Shown one piece after another: positions 1 through 8,460 of a stretch of DNA of 14,000 nt. The DNA comes from an uncultured Myxococcales bacterium (GTDB lineage Bacteria > Myxococcota > UBA727 > VGSZ01). Every line of letters starts with the position of its first letter. Positions within the stretch are counted from its first letter, which is position 1. The notes below the pieces were generated by a model. The model made no database searches. It was not told where the DNA came from and saw only the letters and a program-made list of their open reading frames with translations. A program made the translations under genes and the position numbers. Location: the NCBI GenBank assembly GCA_903952805.1, contig CAJBHN010000356.1, positions 1 to 14,000 on the forward strand, in the 5' to 3' direction.

Positions 1-61
1 CGCCCTCGCCCTCGCCCTCGCCCTCGCCCTCGCCCTCGCCCTCGCCCTCGCCCTCGCCTTC
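1..61 (-). repeat. Hexanucleotide microsatellite encoding (Glu-Gly)n linker
   Basis: On the minus strand the unit is GAGGGC in frame, nearly pure, with one GAA codon at the gene-proximal end. At least ten Glu-Gly units are visible and the array continues past the window edge. It encodes the linker after the signal peptide of the partial lipoprotein. Confidence 0.9.
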
Positions 62-145
62 AGCGGCGATGTCCTGGCAGTCCTGACAGTTGATGACGGC
101 CGCCAGGGACATCAGGAGCATCGACGGCAGGACAATGGGACGCAT
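1..145 (-). CDS. Lipoprotein with Gly-Glu repeat linker (5' part only)
   Basis: The reading frame starts at the ATG at 145-143 and runs off the left edge, so only 48 N-terminal codons are visible. The protein begins MRPIVLPSMLLMSLAAVINC, a short basic start followed by a hydrophobic stretch and a cysteine, as in a type II (lipoprotein) signal peptide. The asparagine just before Cys20 is unusual for a lipobox, and Cys23 is another possible lipid site. From residue 29 onward only alternating Glu-Gly is visible, the same linker seen in four other genes of this window. A GAGG purine stretch lies upstream of the ATG. The functional domain lies outside the window, so no function can be given. The cupin gene upstream on the same strand ends 71 bases away and could be co-transcribed. 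Confidence 0.72.
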   Translation of the reverse strand, partial: MRPIVLPSMLLMSLAAVINCQDCQDIAAEGEGEGEGEGEGEGEGEGEG

Positions 146-161
146 GGCAAACCTCAAGCAC

Positions 162-176
162 GGTGGTCAGACCACC
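162..176. promoter_or_regulatory. 15-bp dyad upstream of partial lipoprotein gene
   Basis: GGTGGTC and GACCACC are perfect reverse complements around a single central base. The dyad lies 17-31 bases upstream of the minus-strand ATG at 145, between that gene and the cupin gene. The one-base centre makes an RNA hairpin unlikely but would suit a homodimeric DNA-binding protein. No regulator is known for it, and a chance palindrome in GC-rich DNA cannot be excluded. Confidence 0.22.
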
Positions 177-216
177 CGACGCCATCACGCGCCATCGAGG
201 CCGGCAATGGCCGGGC

Positions 217-1377
217 TCAACGCTTCGGCGCCGCCACCAGCTGCAAGAAGCCTCGCTGCAGTCCCTCGGCGATGAAGGCCGCCAACACCGCCGACGGGGC
301 CTTCGTCAGCGGCAACGACAATTGGCGCTGCTCGATCAGCGCGCTGCCGACGCGGAGGTCGGCGTCGTCGTCGAGGCTGACGGTCTCGCCGTTGAGGAAG
401 ATCCGGCGGCCGCGGACCAGCCCCCGCGACGGCAGCGTCAAGCGCACGATGCCTGAACGCAGCAGGTGCTTGCGCACGTCGTCAACGGTGGGTGCCCGGG
501 GCAGCTCGTCGAACTCAACGGTGGGCTTGGGCCCGGTCAACAGGCGACCCAGGAATTCGTCGACGTCAGCGGGCCCGAAGCGGACCTGGTCGAGGATGCG
601 GGTCACCCTTGCGACCGTGGCATCGCTGATGACGTGGGCGGCGCCCTCGGCGGGGGCCTGCAGGTCCGGGTCGGCGTACATGGCGCTCATGTCGACGTCG
701 GCTTCGATCTTCTGGCTGAGGTAGCCGAGGAAATTTTGCAGCAGGCCTTCGACGGTGGGGGCCACCGCGCCGATGCTGTAGGTGAAGCAGGGGCCGTCGA
801 CGGCGACGCCGTGGTGGGCGACGCCGGGGGGCAAATACAGCATGTCGCCGGGGTCCAGCACGTACTCCACCTCGGGGACAAAGCCCTTGAGGGTCGGCAG
901 CTCGGCCTTGTCGTCGGGGGCGAAGGTGCGGGTGCTGAGCTGCCAGCGACGACGACCGGCTCCCTGCAACAAGAACACGTCGTAGCGGTCGGTATGGGGG
1001 CCGACGCCGCCCCCCTCGGTGGCCCACGAGACCATGAGGTCGTCGAGGCGGGCCCGGGGGACGATGGCCTCGAAGCGCGCCAGCAGGTCCTGGCCAGCGG
1101 GGACAAGCGCCTCGATGCCCTGCACCAAAATGCTCCAGGGCCCGGCGCCCAACTGAGACGGCGTCATCGTCACCGGCCCCGGCATCAGCTTCAGCCGACC
1201 CTTCTTCAAGGTCACCAGGCGCGACATGACGTCCTCGCGCTGGGCGAGGGCGAAGAGCTCGTCGCGGCTCACAAGGCCCTGAAATTCGGGTACGGCCTGG
1301 CGCACCAGCAGCGCCTTTTTTTGCCAATGGGCATCGAGAAAGGCCTGGGGCGTCATGCCCCCCAAAAGCGTCGTCAT
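217..1377 (-). CDS. roxA: RoxA/YcfD-like cupin (JmjC-fold) ribosomal oxygenase
   Basis: The 386-residue protein is a likely 2-oxoglutarate and Fe(II)-dependent hydroxylase. Characterised RoxA/YcfD hydroxylates an arginine of ribosomal protein L16. The sequence shows the metal triad: His128-x-Asp130 in PHTDRYDVFLLQGAGRRRW, and His188 in YLPPGVAHHG. The GRRRW stretch after the first motif is also typical of the YcfD group. A cupin barrel fills roughly residues 80-205. The C-terminal part (about 250-386) corresponds in position to the winged-helix region of the family. The length is close to E. coli YcfD (373 residues). The frame is open for 49 codons upstream of the ATG at 1377, but that extension lacks family features, so the start at MTTLLGGM was chosen. 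The gene diverges from the SGNH lipoprotein gene, with 161 bases between their starts. The substrate is inferred from family; another cytosolic protein is possible. Confidence 0.85.
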   Translation of the reverse strand: MTTLLGGMTPQAFLDAHWQKKALLVRQAVPEFQGLVSRDELFALAQREDVMSRLVTLKKGRLKLMPGPVTMTPSQLGAGPWSILVQGIEALVPAGQDLLARFEAIVPRARLDDLMVSWATEGGGVGPHTDRYDVFLLQGAGRRRWQLSTRTFAPDDKAELPTLKGFVPEVEYVLDPGDMLYLPPGVAHHGVAVDGPCFTYSIGAVAPTVEGLLQNFLGYLSQKIEADVDMSAMYADPDLQAPAEGAAHVISDATVARVTRILDQVRFGPADVDEFLGRLLTGPKPTVEFDELPRAPTVDDVRKHLLRSGIVRLTLPSRGLVRGRRIFLNGETVSLDDDADLRVGSALIEQRQLSLPLTKAPSAVLAAFIAEGLQRGFLQLVAAPKR

Positions 1378-1538
1378 CTTGCTCGTATAGCGCGATGATC
1401 CGGGGTGGATGTGTTCAGACGTCCCACCTGTTCGCCGCACAGCCAAGCCCCAACCCGCCATCGCTCCAGGCGCCAAACGGCCACACACACACTGCTGCAT
1501 CGACAGGACGGACCAGCACGGCACTGCTACCGTGCGCC

Positions 1539-2527
1539 ATGCGCATGGTTTTCTCGCTCTCGAAGTCGGTGTGGGTGCTGGTGGTGCTGACGACGGCGAT
1601 GTCGGTCGATGTGGGGTGTACGCCGCCCCCGGCTGATGGCGAAGGCGACGGCGAAGGCGAAGGCGAAGGCGAGGGCGAAGGCGAAGGCGAAGGCGAAGGC
1701 GAGGGCGAAGCGCCGGCCCAACAGCAGGTGTTGCTGATCGGCAACAGCCAACTGGGCTCCTTCGGCAACAACCCCCTGCCCCCCGACGTGGCCGTCGCCC
1801 TCGACGACATCTCCGCCGTCGCCCACGGCGGACAGCACCGCCTCTTCGTCGATCGCGTGCAACGAGCTGGCACGGGCTGCAGCGGCTTTGTCGCCGAGGG
1901 AAGCGGCCCCGGCTCCCCGCTGGAGCGAGCCGGCTCGGGCGACTACGACGTCGTCGTGCTGCTGCCCTCCATCGGCGAAGGCAACCGCGCCGCCAATGAA
2001 GGCTGCTGGGAACAGTTCCGCACCGTCGTGGAGGCCTCGGGAGCCCGCTTCGGCATGATGGCCACGCCCCATGTGTCCAACGCCTATCCCAATGGCTTCG
2101 ACGCCCTCGACACCGCCATCCGCAGCTATAGCGCCGTCCACGACCTGCTCTTTGTCCCCGCCGGCGCCACCTGGCGACGTCACCTCGGCGACCAACCCAC
2201 CCGCGCCGCGCTGCTGACCCTCTACCACGGCGACCTCGAACACCCCGGTCCCGAAGGCAGCTACCTGTCGGTGCTCGCCCTCTACGGCGCTCTCACCGGC
2301 CGCTCGGTGCAAAACGCCGGCATCGACAACGACATCGCCGCCCTGCGCTGCGATCCGCGCACCCCCTGTTTGACCGAAGACCAGATGCGCGCCTGCCTGA
2401 ACGCGCGGGGCGAATGGCAATGCGCGGCCGGCAACGGCACGGTGTTTTCCAACGGCCAGGTCCACTTCGTCTTTGACGACGAGGCCGTGCAGTACCAAAG
2501 CATCGTCGACGAGGTCCTCGCCCAACG

Positions 2528-2531
<4 letters not shown>
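1539..2531 (+). CDS. SGNH/GDSL-hydrolase-like lipoprotein with Gly-Glu linker
   Basis: The 330-residue protein starts MRMVFSLSK, followed by a hydrophobic stretch and Cys27 (VDVGC), a plausible lipoprotein signal though Asp at -3 is atypical. Residues 33-57 are a Gly-Glu linker. The rest resembles an SGNH hydrolase. LLIGNSQ puts a candidate nucleophile at Ser70, and DLEHPGPEG (Asp232, His235) matches the C-terminal DxxH block. SGNH enzymes cut esters of lipids or carbohydrates, so an envelope-anchored esterase or deacetylase is inferred; the substrate is unknown. The ATG at 1539 was chosen because the signal peptide starts there; a second ATG is at 1545. A 6-bp inverted repeat (GCACGG/CCGTGC, 1516-1535) lies just upstream and no clear Shine-Dalgarno is seen. 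The stop overlaps the next ATG as ATGA, suggesting translational coupling. Confidence 0.82.
1635..1709 (+). repeat. Hexanucleotide microsatellite encoding Gly-Glu linker
   Basis: The repeat has GGCGAA and GGCGAG units in frame, with one GAC (Asp) interruption near the start. It encodes residues 33-57 of the SGNH-like lipoprotein. Mixed GAA/GAG codons show that the units have partly diverged. Confidence 0.9.
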
Positions 2532-3865
<1,334 letters not shown>

Positions 3866-3881
3866 GGTCTGCGGCAGCCGG

Positions 3882-3922
3882 CGACGGGTTGGTCGCACGG
3901 GCAGCGTGTGACCGACCCGTCG
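3882..3922 (+). terminator. Strong hairpin after the lipoprotein operon
   Basis: Bases 3882-3899 pair with 3905-3922 through 18 consecutive positions, 16 Watson-Crick and two G-U, around the loop GGCAG. The hairpin begins 16 bases after the stop of the Cys-rich lipoprotein gene. No T-tract follows, so it may act as a factor-assisted terminator or an mRNA 3'-end protector. It overlaps a possible GTG start (3908) of the next gene, which argues for the later ATG at 4004. Confidence 0.5.
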
Positions 3923-4003
3923 CGGGCCCTCAACGCCGCGGCGCAACGCGTGGCCCCTGCAGGAGCCCCTGTCAGACGGCGTCGGGTCTGCTACCGACGG
4001 GTC

Positions 4004-5704
4004 ATGCCCCTGCCCGAGACCATTGAGCTCACCCTTGGCCTCGACGACGCCGACGACGATGTCGCCCTCAAACGGGCGGTGGCCAGCCACCTGCGCGTGC
4101 CGCTGGGCGCCGTGCCGATGGCCCGCATCGCTCGCCGGGTCATTGATGCCCGCAAGGGCAAGGTGCGCTTCCACCTCCTCGTCAGCACGACGCCGCCACC
4201 GGAACCAGCCGACCTCGGCTTGCCCGTCCCCTCCCACACCGACGGCAAACCCCGCGTCGTCATCGTCGGCGACGGCCCCTGCGGCCTGTATTGCGCCTAC
4301 GAACTCGCCCGCCAGGGCGTCGCCAGCATCGTCGTGGACCGCGGCAAAACCGTGAACCCCCGCCGCCTGGACCTGCGGGCCCTGAACCGGCCGACCATGG
4401 GCGCCGTCGACGAAGACAGCAACTATTGCTTCGGCGAAGGCGGCGCCGGCACCTACTCCGACGGCAAGCTCTACACGCGGGCGACCAAGCGTGGCGACGT
4501 GCGCGACGTCTACGAAACCCTGGTGCGCCATCATGCTCCCACCGACATCTTGACCGACGCCCGCCCCCACATCGGCAGCAACCTGCTGCCCAAGGTGGTC
4601 ACGGCCATGCGCGAGCACCTCGAGAGCGTCGGCGTGCGCTTCATCTTTGGTCATCGCGTGACCGGCCTGGTGACGCACACCGACCAGAGTGGTCGACGAC
4701 GCGTGCGGGGCGTGCGGGTGCTGCGCACCAGCGACAGCGAAGGCCGCCCCATCACGGCCGACAGCATCGCCAATGCCGGCATCGCGCCAGGCAGCGTCGA
4801 CGACGTCATCGACGACATCGACGCCGTCGTCATCGCCACCGGCCACTCCGCCCGCGATGTCTTTCGCTTCTTGCACGACGACGGCGTGCAGCTGCAGGCC
4901 AAGGCCTTCGCCCTCGGCGTGCGCATCGAGCACCCGCAGGACCGCATCAACGAGCTGCAATACGGCCGCAACGCCAAGCATCCCAAGCTGCCGGCGGCGT
5001 CGTACTCGATTGCCCACACCACCGACGAGGGTGGGGTGTTTTCATTCTGCATGTGCCCCGGCGGCTTCGTGGTGCCGGCGTCGACCGACCTGCATGGCCT
5101 CGTCGTCAACGGCATGAGCCTCAAGAAGCGCGACAACGCCTTCGCCAACTCGGGCCTCGTATGCTCCATCAGCGTCGAGGACGCCGCCGGCGCCGGCTTC
5201 ACCGGCCCGCTGGGCTTGATGGCGCTGCAAGACACCATCGAACGCGCCGCGCGGGCGTCGGCCCTGGCGGCGGGCGCCACCGGTCTGGCGGCGCCGTCGG
5301 CGCGGGTGACCGACTTCGTGCGCCAGAAAATCTCGCAGACCCTGCCGCCGACGTCGTACCAGCCGGGCCTGGTCGGCACCGACCTCGCCGCCGTCCTCGA
5401 CGCCGCCAAGGTCCCCATTGCCCGCCGCCTGCGCCAGGCCCTGCAACACTTCGGCACCACCATGAAGGGCTACGCCGCCGAAGACGCGGTCTTGATCGGC
5501 GTCGAGAGCCGCACCTCGAGCCCGGTGCGCATCCCCCGCGACGACACCAGCCTGATGAGCCCCGACATCGACGGACTGTTCCCCGCCGGCGAGGGCGCTG
5601 GCTACGCCGGTGGCATCGTGTCGGCAGCCCTCGACGGCATTCGCATCGGTCGCGCCGTCTCGGCCCGCCTGGGCGTCACGCCGCGCGTGGCCATCGAGGC
5701 CTGA
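4004..5704 (+). CDS. FAD-dependent oxidoreductase, COG2509 type
   Basis: The 566-residue protein belongs to the uncharacterised FAD-dependent dehydrogenase group COG2509. After a small N-terminal domain (about 1-60, with DALKRAV-like and DARKGKVRFHLLV-like stretches) comes the dinucleotide-binding motif VVIVGDGPCGLYCAYELA, with Gly89, Gly91 and Gly94. The family signatures FGEGGAGTYSDGKLYTR (143-159) and FSFCMCPGG are both present. The C-terminal GEGAGYAGGIVSAALDGI closes the FAD site. Members are predicted cytosolic flavoproteins whose substrate is unknown. The frame opens at GTG 3908, but those 32 extra residues are Arg/Ala-rich, lie over a hairpin and lack family similarity, so ATG 4004 was preferred. 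The gene ends at a bidirectional terminator and is probably transcribed alone. Confidence 0.9.
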   Translation: MPLPETIELTLGLDDADDDVALKRAVASHLRVPLGAVPMARIARRVIDARKGKVRFHLLVSTTPPPEPADLGLPVPSHTDGKPRVVIVGDGPCGLYCAYELARQGVASIVVDRGKTVNPRRLDLRALNRPTMGAVDEDSNYCFGEGGAGTYSDGKLYTRATKRGDVRDVYETLVRHHAPTDILTDARPHIGSNLLPKVVTAMREHLESVGVRFIFGHRVTGLVTHTDQSGRRRVRGVRVLRTSDSEGRPITADSIANAGIAPGSVDDVIDDIDAVVIATGHSARDVFRFLHDDGVQLQAKAFALGVRIEHPQDRINELQYGRNAKHPKLPAASYSIAHTTDEGGVFSFCMCPGGFVVPASTDLHGLVVNGMSLKKRDNAFANSGLVCSISVEDAAGAGFTGPLGLMALQDTIERAARASALAAGATGLAAPSARVTDFVRQKISQTLPPTSYQPGLVGTDLAAVLDAAKVPIARRLRQALQHFGTTMKGYAAEDAVLIGVESRTSSPVRIPRDDTSLMSPDIDGLFPAGEGAGYAGGIVSAALDGIRIGRAVSARLGVTPRVAIEA

Positions 5705-5733
5705 GTTCGTCGTCGGCAGCGTCGTCGGCCATG

Positions 5734-5761
5734 AAAAAGCCCCGGGTGAGCGGGGCTTTTT
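5734..5761. terminator. Bidirectional rho-independent terminator
   Basis: AAAAAGCCCCG (5734-5744) pairs perfectly with CGGGGCTTTTT (5751-5761) around the loop GGTGAG. The G+C-rich inner stem has T5 on the right and A5 on the left, so it works in both directions. It lies between the stop of the oxidoreductase at 5704 and the end of the convergent lipoprotein gene at 5792. Confidence 0.93.
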
Positions 5762-5791
5762 CGTCAGCGCATCAAGCCTGCACGACGGTGC

Positions 5792-6652
5792 TCAACGCAA
5801 GTTCGTGATCTCGATGTACTCATAGATGAAGTTGCCGCTGCCGTCGGCATCACACCACTCGGTGATGGCCAGCCCATGCAGTCCAGACACGGCCGACGCC
5901 GTGCCGGGGCTGGCGACGTCGGGCAGCACCTCGGCCCACGACGCCTCCGCCGACGCATCCCGCCCCGTGCGCTGGTAGCAGTTGTCCCTGCTCCCGGGCC
6001 GGGTGGGGCCGTCGACGGTGCTGCCGCTGCTGTTGGCCACGGCGAAGACCTCGCCGCCGTTGATGACCGGCACGCCCGACGACTCGATGCCAGCGTCGAG
6101 ATACCGGCTGCCATCGCCCAGCGTGCCCCAGAAGGTCCGAAAGGCACTCTCGCTCGCGTTGCGGCCAATGATGATCGACTGCCCGGCCTGCAGCGTGATG
6201 CCGTCAGGGAGGCGGCTCACCGACGCCGTCGAGGTCTCGCGGTTTTCCACCCGGAAGCCCGACACGTTGATGGCAGCGCCCTCGCCCTCGCCTTCGCCTT
6301 CGCCCTCGCCCTCGCCCTCACCCTCGCCCTCGCCGGGGTTGAAGCAGGTGTCCGAGAAGCCGTCGCACAGGAAATCGCCCGGGCAATCGTCGGGACCAGC
6401 GCAGGTGGCCGGTGGCGCGATGCACGCCCCATCGCTGCAGATCTCGGTCGAGGCGCAATCACCCTTGTTGATGCACTCGGCGTCCACGCAGACACCGAAG
6501 CGACAGAAGCCGGTCGTGCACTCCTCGTCGTCGACGCACAGCTGGGGCTGGATGGGGTCGCTGCCCGCGTCAGGGGTCGACTCCACCGGCTGGGGACAGC
6601 CGCCGACGACCATGAGGGACGAAAACGCGAGGAGGCTCACCGCAAAGCGCAT
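5792..6652 (-). CDS. Lipoprotein: Cys-rich repeats, Gly-Glu linker, lamin-tail-like domain
   Basis: The 286-residue protein starts MRFAVSLLAFSSLMVVGGC, a good lipoprotein signal with Cys19. Residues 39-103 hold repeated Cys units (CVDDEECTTGFCRFGVC, then two more), like Dickkopf-type Cys-rich repeats of myxobacterial secreted proteins. Residues 107-125 are a Gly-Glu linker, here placed after the Cys-rich part. Residues 126-286 resemble a lamin-tail domain but in rotated order. INVSGFRVEN, LPDGITLQAGQSIIIGRN and a late SPGTA come first. The strand that normally opens the domain (LAITEW, then IYEYIEITN) comes last, two residues before the stop. A role as an outer-surface, non-catalytic protein is inferred. 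The frame is open 60 codons further upstream, but the signal peptide fixes the start. It converges on the oxidoreductase gene. Confidence 0.83.
   Translation of the reverse strand: MRFAVSLLAFSSLMVVGGCPQPVESTPDAGSDPIQPQLCVDDEECTTGFCRFGVCVDAECINKGDCASTEICSDGACIAPPATCAGPDDCPGDFLCDGFSDTCFNPGEGEGEGEGEGEGEGEGEGAAINVSGFRVENRETSTASVSRLPDGITLQAGQSIIIGRNASESAFRTFWGTLGDGSRYLDAGIESSGVPVINGGEVFAVANSSGSTVDGPTRPGSRDNCYQRTGRDASAEASWAEVLPDVASPGTASAVSGLHGLAITEWCDADGSGNFIYEYIEITNLR
6278..6334 (-). repeat. Hexanucleotide microsatellite encoding Gly(Glu-Gly)9
   Basis: It is a 57-base tract, mostly GGCGAG read on the minus strand with a few GAA and one GGT variant, encoding residues 107-125 of the lamin-tail-like lipoprotein. 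It has the same length in codons as the array at 10096-10152. Confidence 0.9.
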
Positions 6653-6918
6653 ACCCAACCATGACCGGTCCTCGGCCATCTGCAACCATGGCAGCACGGC
6701 TTTCACGGGAATGTCACGCGGTCGTCGTCCACGTGTCCGCGGGCCCGTGATCCAACGCACGTCGAAGCCCCCCTGCCGGCCGGCGCGGCGCCCGGGTTCG
6801 TGGCCGCCTCGCTCACAGGCGACGCGCTGCATTCAACGCACTGCGGCGTCACACAACACTGTCCCGGTCGTCGTCGATGACGGTTGAACTGAACGTCTGG
6901 ATGATTCACGCTGCGCCG

Positions 6919-7545
6919 ATGGCCCGCCCCGTAGCCGCCGACGCCGAAGCCACCAAGGCGCGCATCCTTGCCGCAGCCACCGCCCTGGTCGCCGAGCGCG
7001 GCATCGACGGCACCACCGTGCGCGACGTCGCTGCCGCCGGCCGGGTGTCGCTGGCCACCGTGCTGCACTACTTCGTCAGCAAGGACGGTCTGCACCAGGC
7101 CGTCGTCGCCGCCATGGATACCGAGCTCAAGACCCTGCGCGCCGAGCTGCTGACGGCGCTGCGCCCCGGCACCAGCGCCATCGACGTCATCGACGCCATG
7201 GTGCGGCGGGCCTGGGTCTTTGCCCGTGCCCATCAAGCGGCCCACCGCATCGTGTTGCGCACGGTCCTCACCGAAGGGGGCATGCCCCAGGAGCGCATCG
7301 ACACCCTGATGCTGCCGGCCCTCGACGACGCTGCCAGCATCTTGTCGTCGGTGCTTGGCGTCAAGCCCGTGCGCGCCCGCCTGACGGTGCAATCGATCGT
7401 GCAGCTGTCCGCCCGCTATGCCATCGCCAGTGACGCCGAATTGTGTGCGGTCACCGGCGCCGCCACCGTCGACGACGCCGACCGCCGCATCGCCGACCAC
7501 CTCGTCGACATTGCCCGCGGCCTGCTGACCCCCATCACCACCTGA
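6919..7545 (+). CDS. TetR/AcrR-family transcriptional regulator
   Basis: The 208-residue protein has a typical N-terminal TetR helix-turn-helix: TKARILAAATALVAERG, then GTTVRDVAAAGRVSLATVLHYF and SKDGL (about residues 12-60). The C-terminal domain (about 65-208) is mostly helical and would bind an unknown ligand. The length is normal for the family. In-frame ATGs also exist at 6877 and 6901; 6919 (MARPVAADAEATKA) was chosen because it gives a usual N-terminus, but no strong ribosome binding site decides the matter. The gene lies 36 bases before a lipoprotein gene on the same strand and is divergent from the lipoprotein gene ending its 5' side at 6652. It could regulate the downstream genes or itself; no clear operator was found in 6653-6918. 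Confidence 0.88.
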   Translation: MARPVAADAEATKARILAAATALVAERGIDGTTVRDVAAAGRVSLATVLHYFVSKDGLHQAVVAAMDTELKTLRAELLTALRPGTSAIDVIDAMVRRAWVFARAHQAAHRIVLRTVLTEGGMPQERIDTLMLPALDDAASILSSVLGVKPVRARLTVQSIVQLSARYAIASDAELCAVTGAATVDDADRRIADHLVDIARGLLTPITT

Positions 7546-7581
7546 ACCTGCTGGTTGAAACACTCTTTTGAAGGGGACCCG

Positions 7582-8403
7582 ATGATGCTGCGCCTTGTTG
7601 CCGCCCGCGCCCTTGCCGTCACCGCCGTCACTGCTGTCGTCGGTGCGGCTGCGGCATGCCCAGAGCCTTTTTACGACGACGTCATCGGCGTCGAAGGCGT
7701 CGCCACCGAGGCCGGCAGCCTGCAGGGCACCTTTGCCCTCAAGAGCCAGGCGATGGACCGGGCCAACACCGTCCTCGGCCCCGTCGACACCGGCGGCATC
7801 ACCTACAGCCTGGTGACGCGCACCGGGCGCGAGGACGAACCCGCCCGCTACGACGAGACCCACAAGGTCTGCGACGTCGAGAACTTCGAGACCGCCGGCC
7901 TGACCGCGGTCAACACCCGCGCCACCATCGATGGCATCCCCGTGAGCACGACGGTGCTCGACGTCGACCACGCCAGCGGCGCCTTCACCCGCCAGCCCTT
8001 CCATGAGTATTGGGCGGTGCAAAACCTCGACGACAACGACCCCCTGCCCGAGGACAAGACCTCGGCGGTTTTTTACGACATGGACGACGACGGCAACCCC
8101 GGCACCACCGTGACGACGTCGGGCCTCGTCGACGGCGAAGTCTACGTCGCCCAACGCAAGACCATCAGCCACACCGGCGTCGTACAAGGCGAGGACCTGA
8201 GCTTTGGGCTGGCCCGCGTGAAAAAAGAGGGCACGGTCCTTGGTGCCTCCACCGACCTGCTGCTCAACGAGGCCGAGCGGGTGCCCCACCCAGATCCCAA
8301 GCAATCGTGGTGGATGGAAATCCGCATCGACGACGACGCCGGCTGCGACGCCGTCATCGACGCCCGCGACAGCGACGCCCTGCCCATCAAACGTCCGTTC
8401 TGA
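7582..8403 (+). CDS. Predicted lipoprotein of unknown function
   Basis: The 273-residue protein starts MMLRLVAARALAVTAVTAVV, followed by GAAAAC with the likely lipidated Cys26. It carries no Gly-Glu linker. The mature part is rich in Asp and Thr, has two further cysteines (KVCDVE, DAGCDAVI), and looks beta-rich with repeated acidic turns (YDMDDDGNPG, HASGAF). No family was recognised; an envelope-anchored protein is inferred from the signal only. AAGGGG at 7571-7576 is a good ribosome binding site five bases before the ATG at 7582; the next codon is also ATG. An upstream ATG at 7555 would place the signal peptide internally. It lies between the TetR gene and the phospholipase D-like gene and is probably co-transcribed with both. 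Confidence 0.8.
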   Translation: MMLRLVAARALAVTAVTAVVGAAAACPEPFYDDVIGVEGVATEAGSLQGTFALKSQAMDRANTVLGPVDTGGITYSLVTRTGREDEPARYDETHKVCDVENFETAGLTAVNTRATIDGIPVSTTVLDVDHASGAFTRQPFHEYWAVQNLDDNDPLPEDKTSAVFYDMDDDGNPGTTVTTSGLVDGEVYVAQRKTISHTGVVQGEDLSFGLARVKKEGTVLGASTDLLLNEAERVPHPDPKQSWWMEIRIDDDAGCDAVIDARDSDALPIKRPF

Positions 8404-8460
8404 CGCCGGTTGCGGTGAAGCTGGTCGTGCATTTCCCGGGGACGTGGCATCCAGCAGCTG

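Noticed and set aside
4291..5808. A 505-codon plus-strand frame overlapping the oxidoreductase
   Set aside because: It is an Arg/His-rich frame-shifted shadow of the GC-rich oxidoreductase gene and runs through the terminator.
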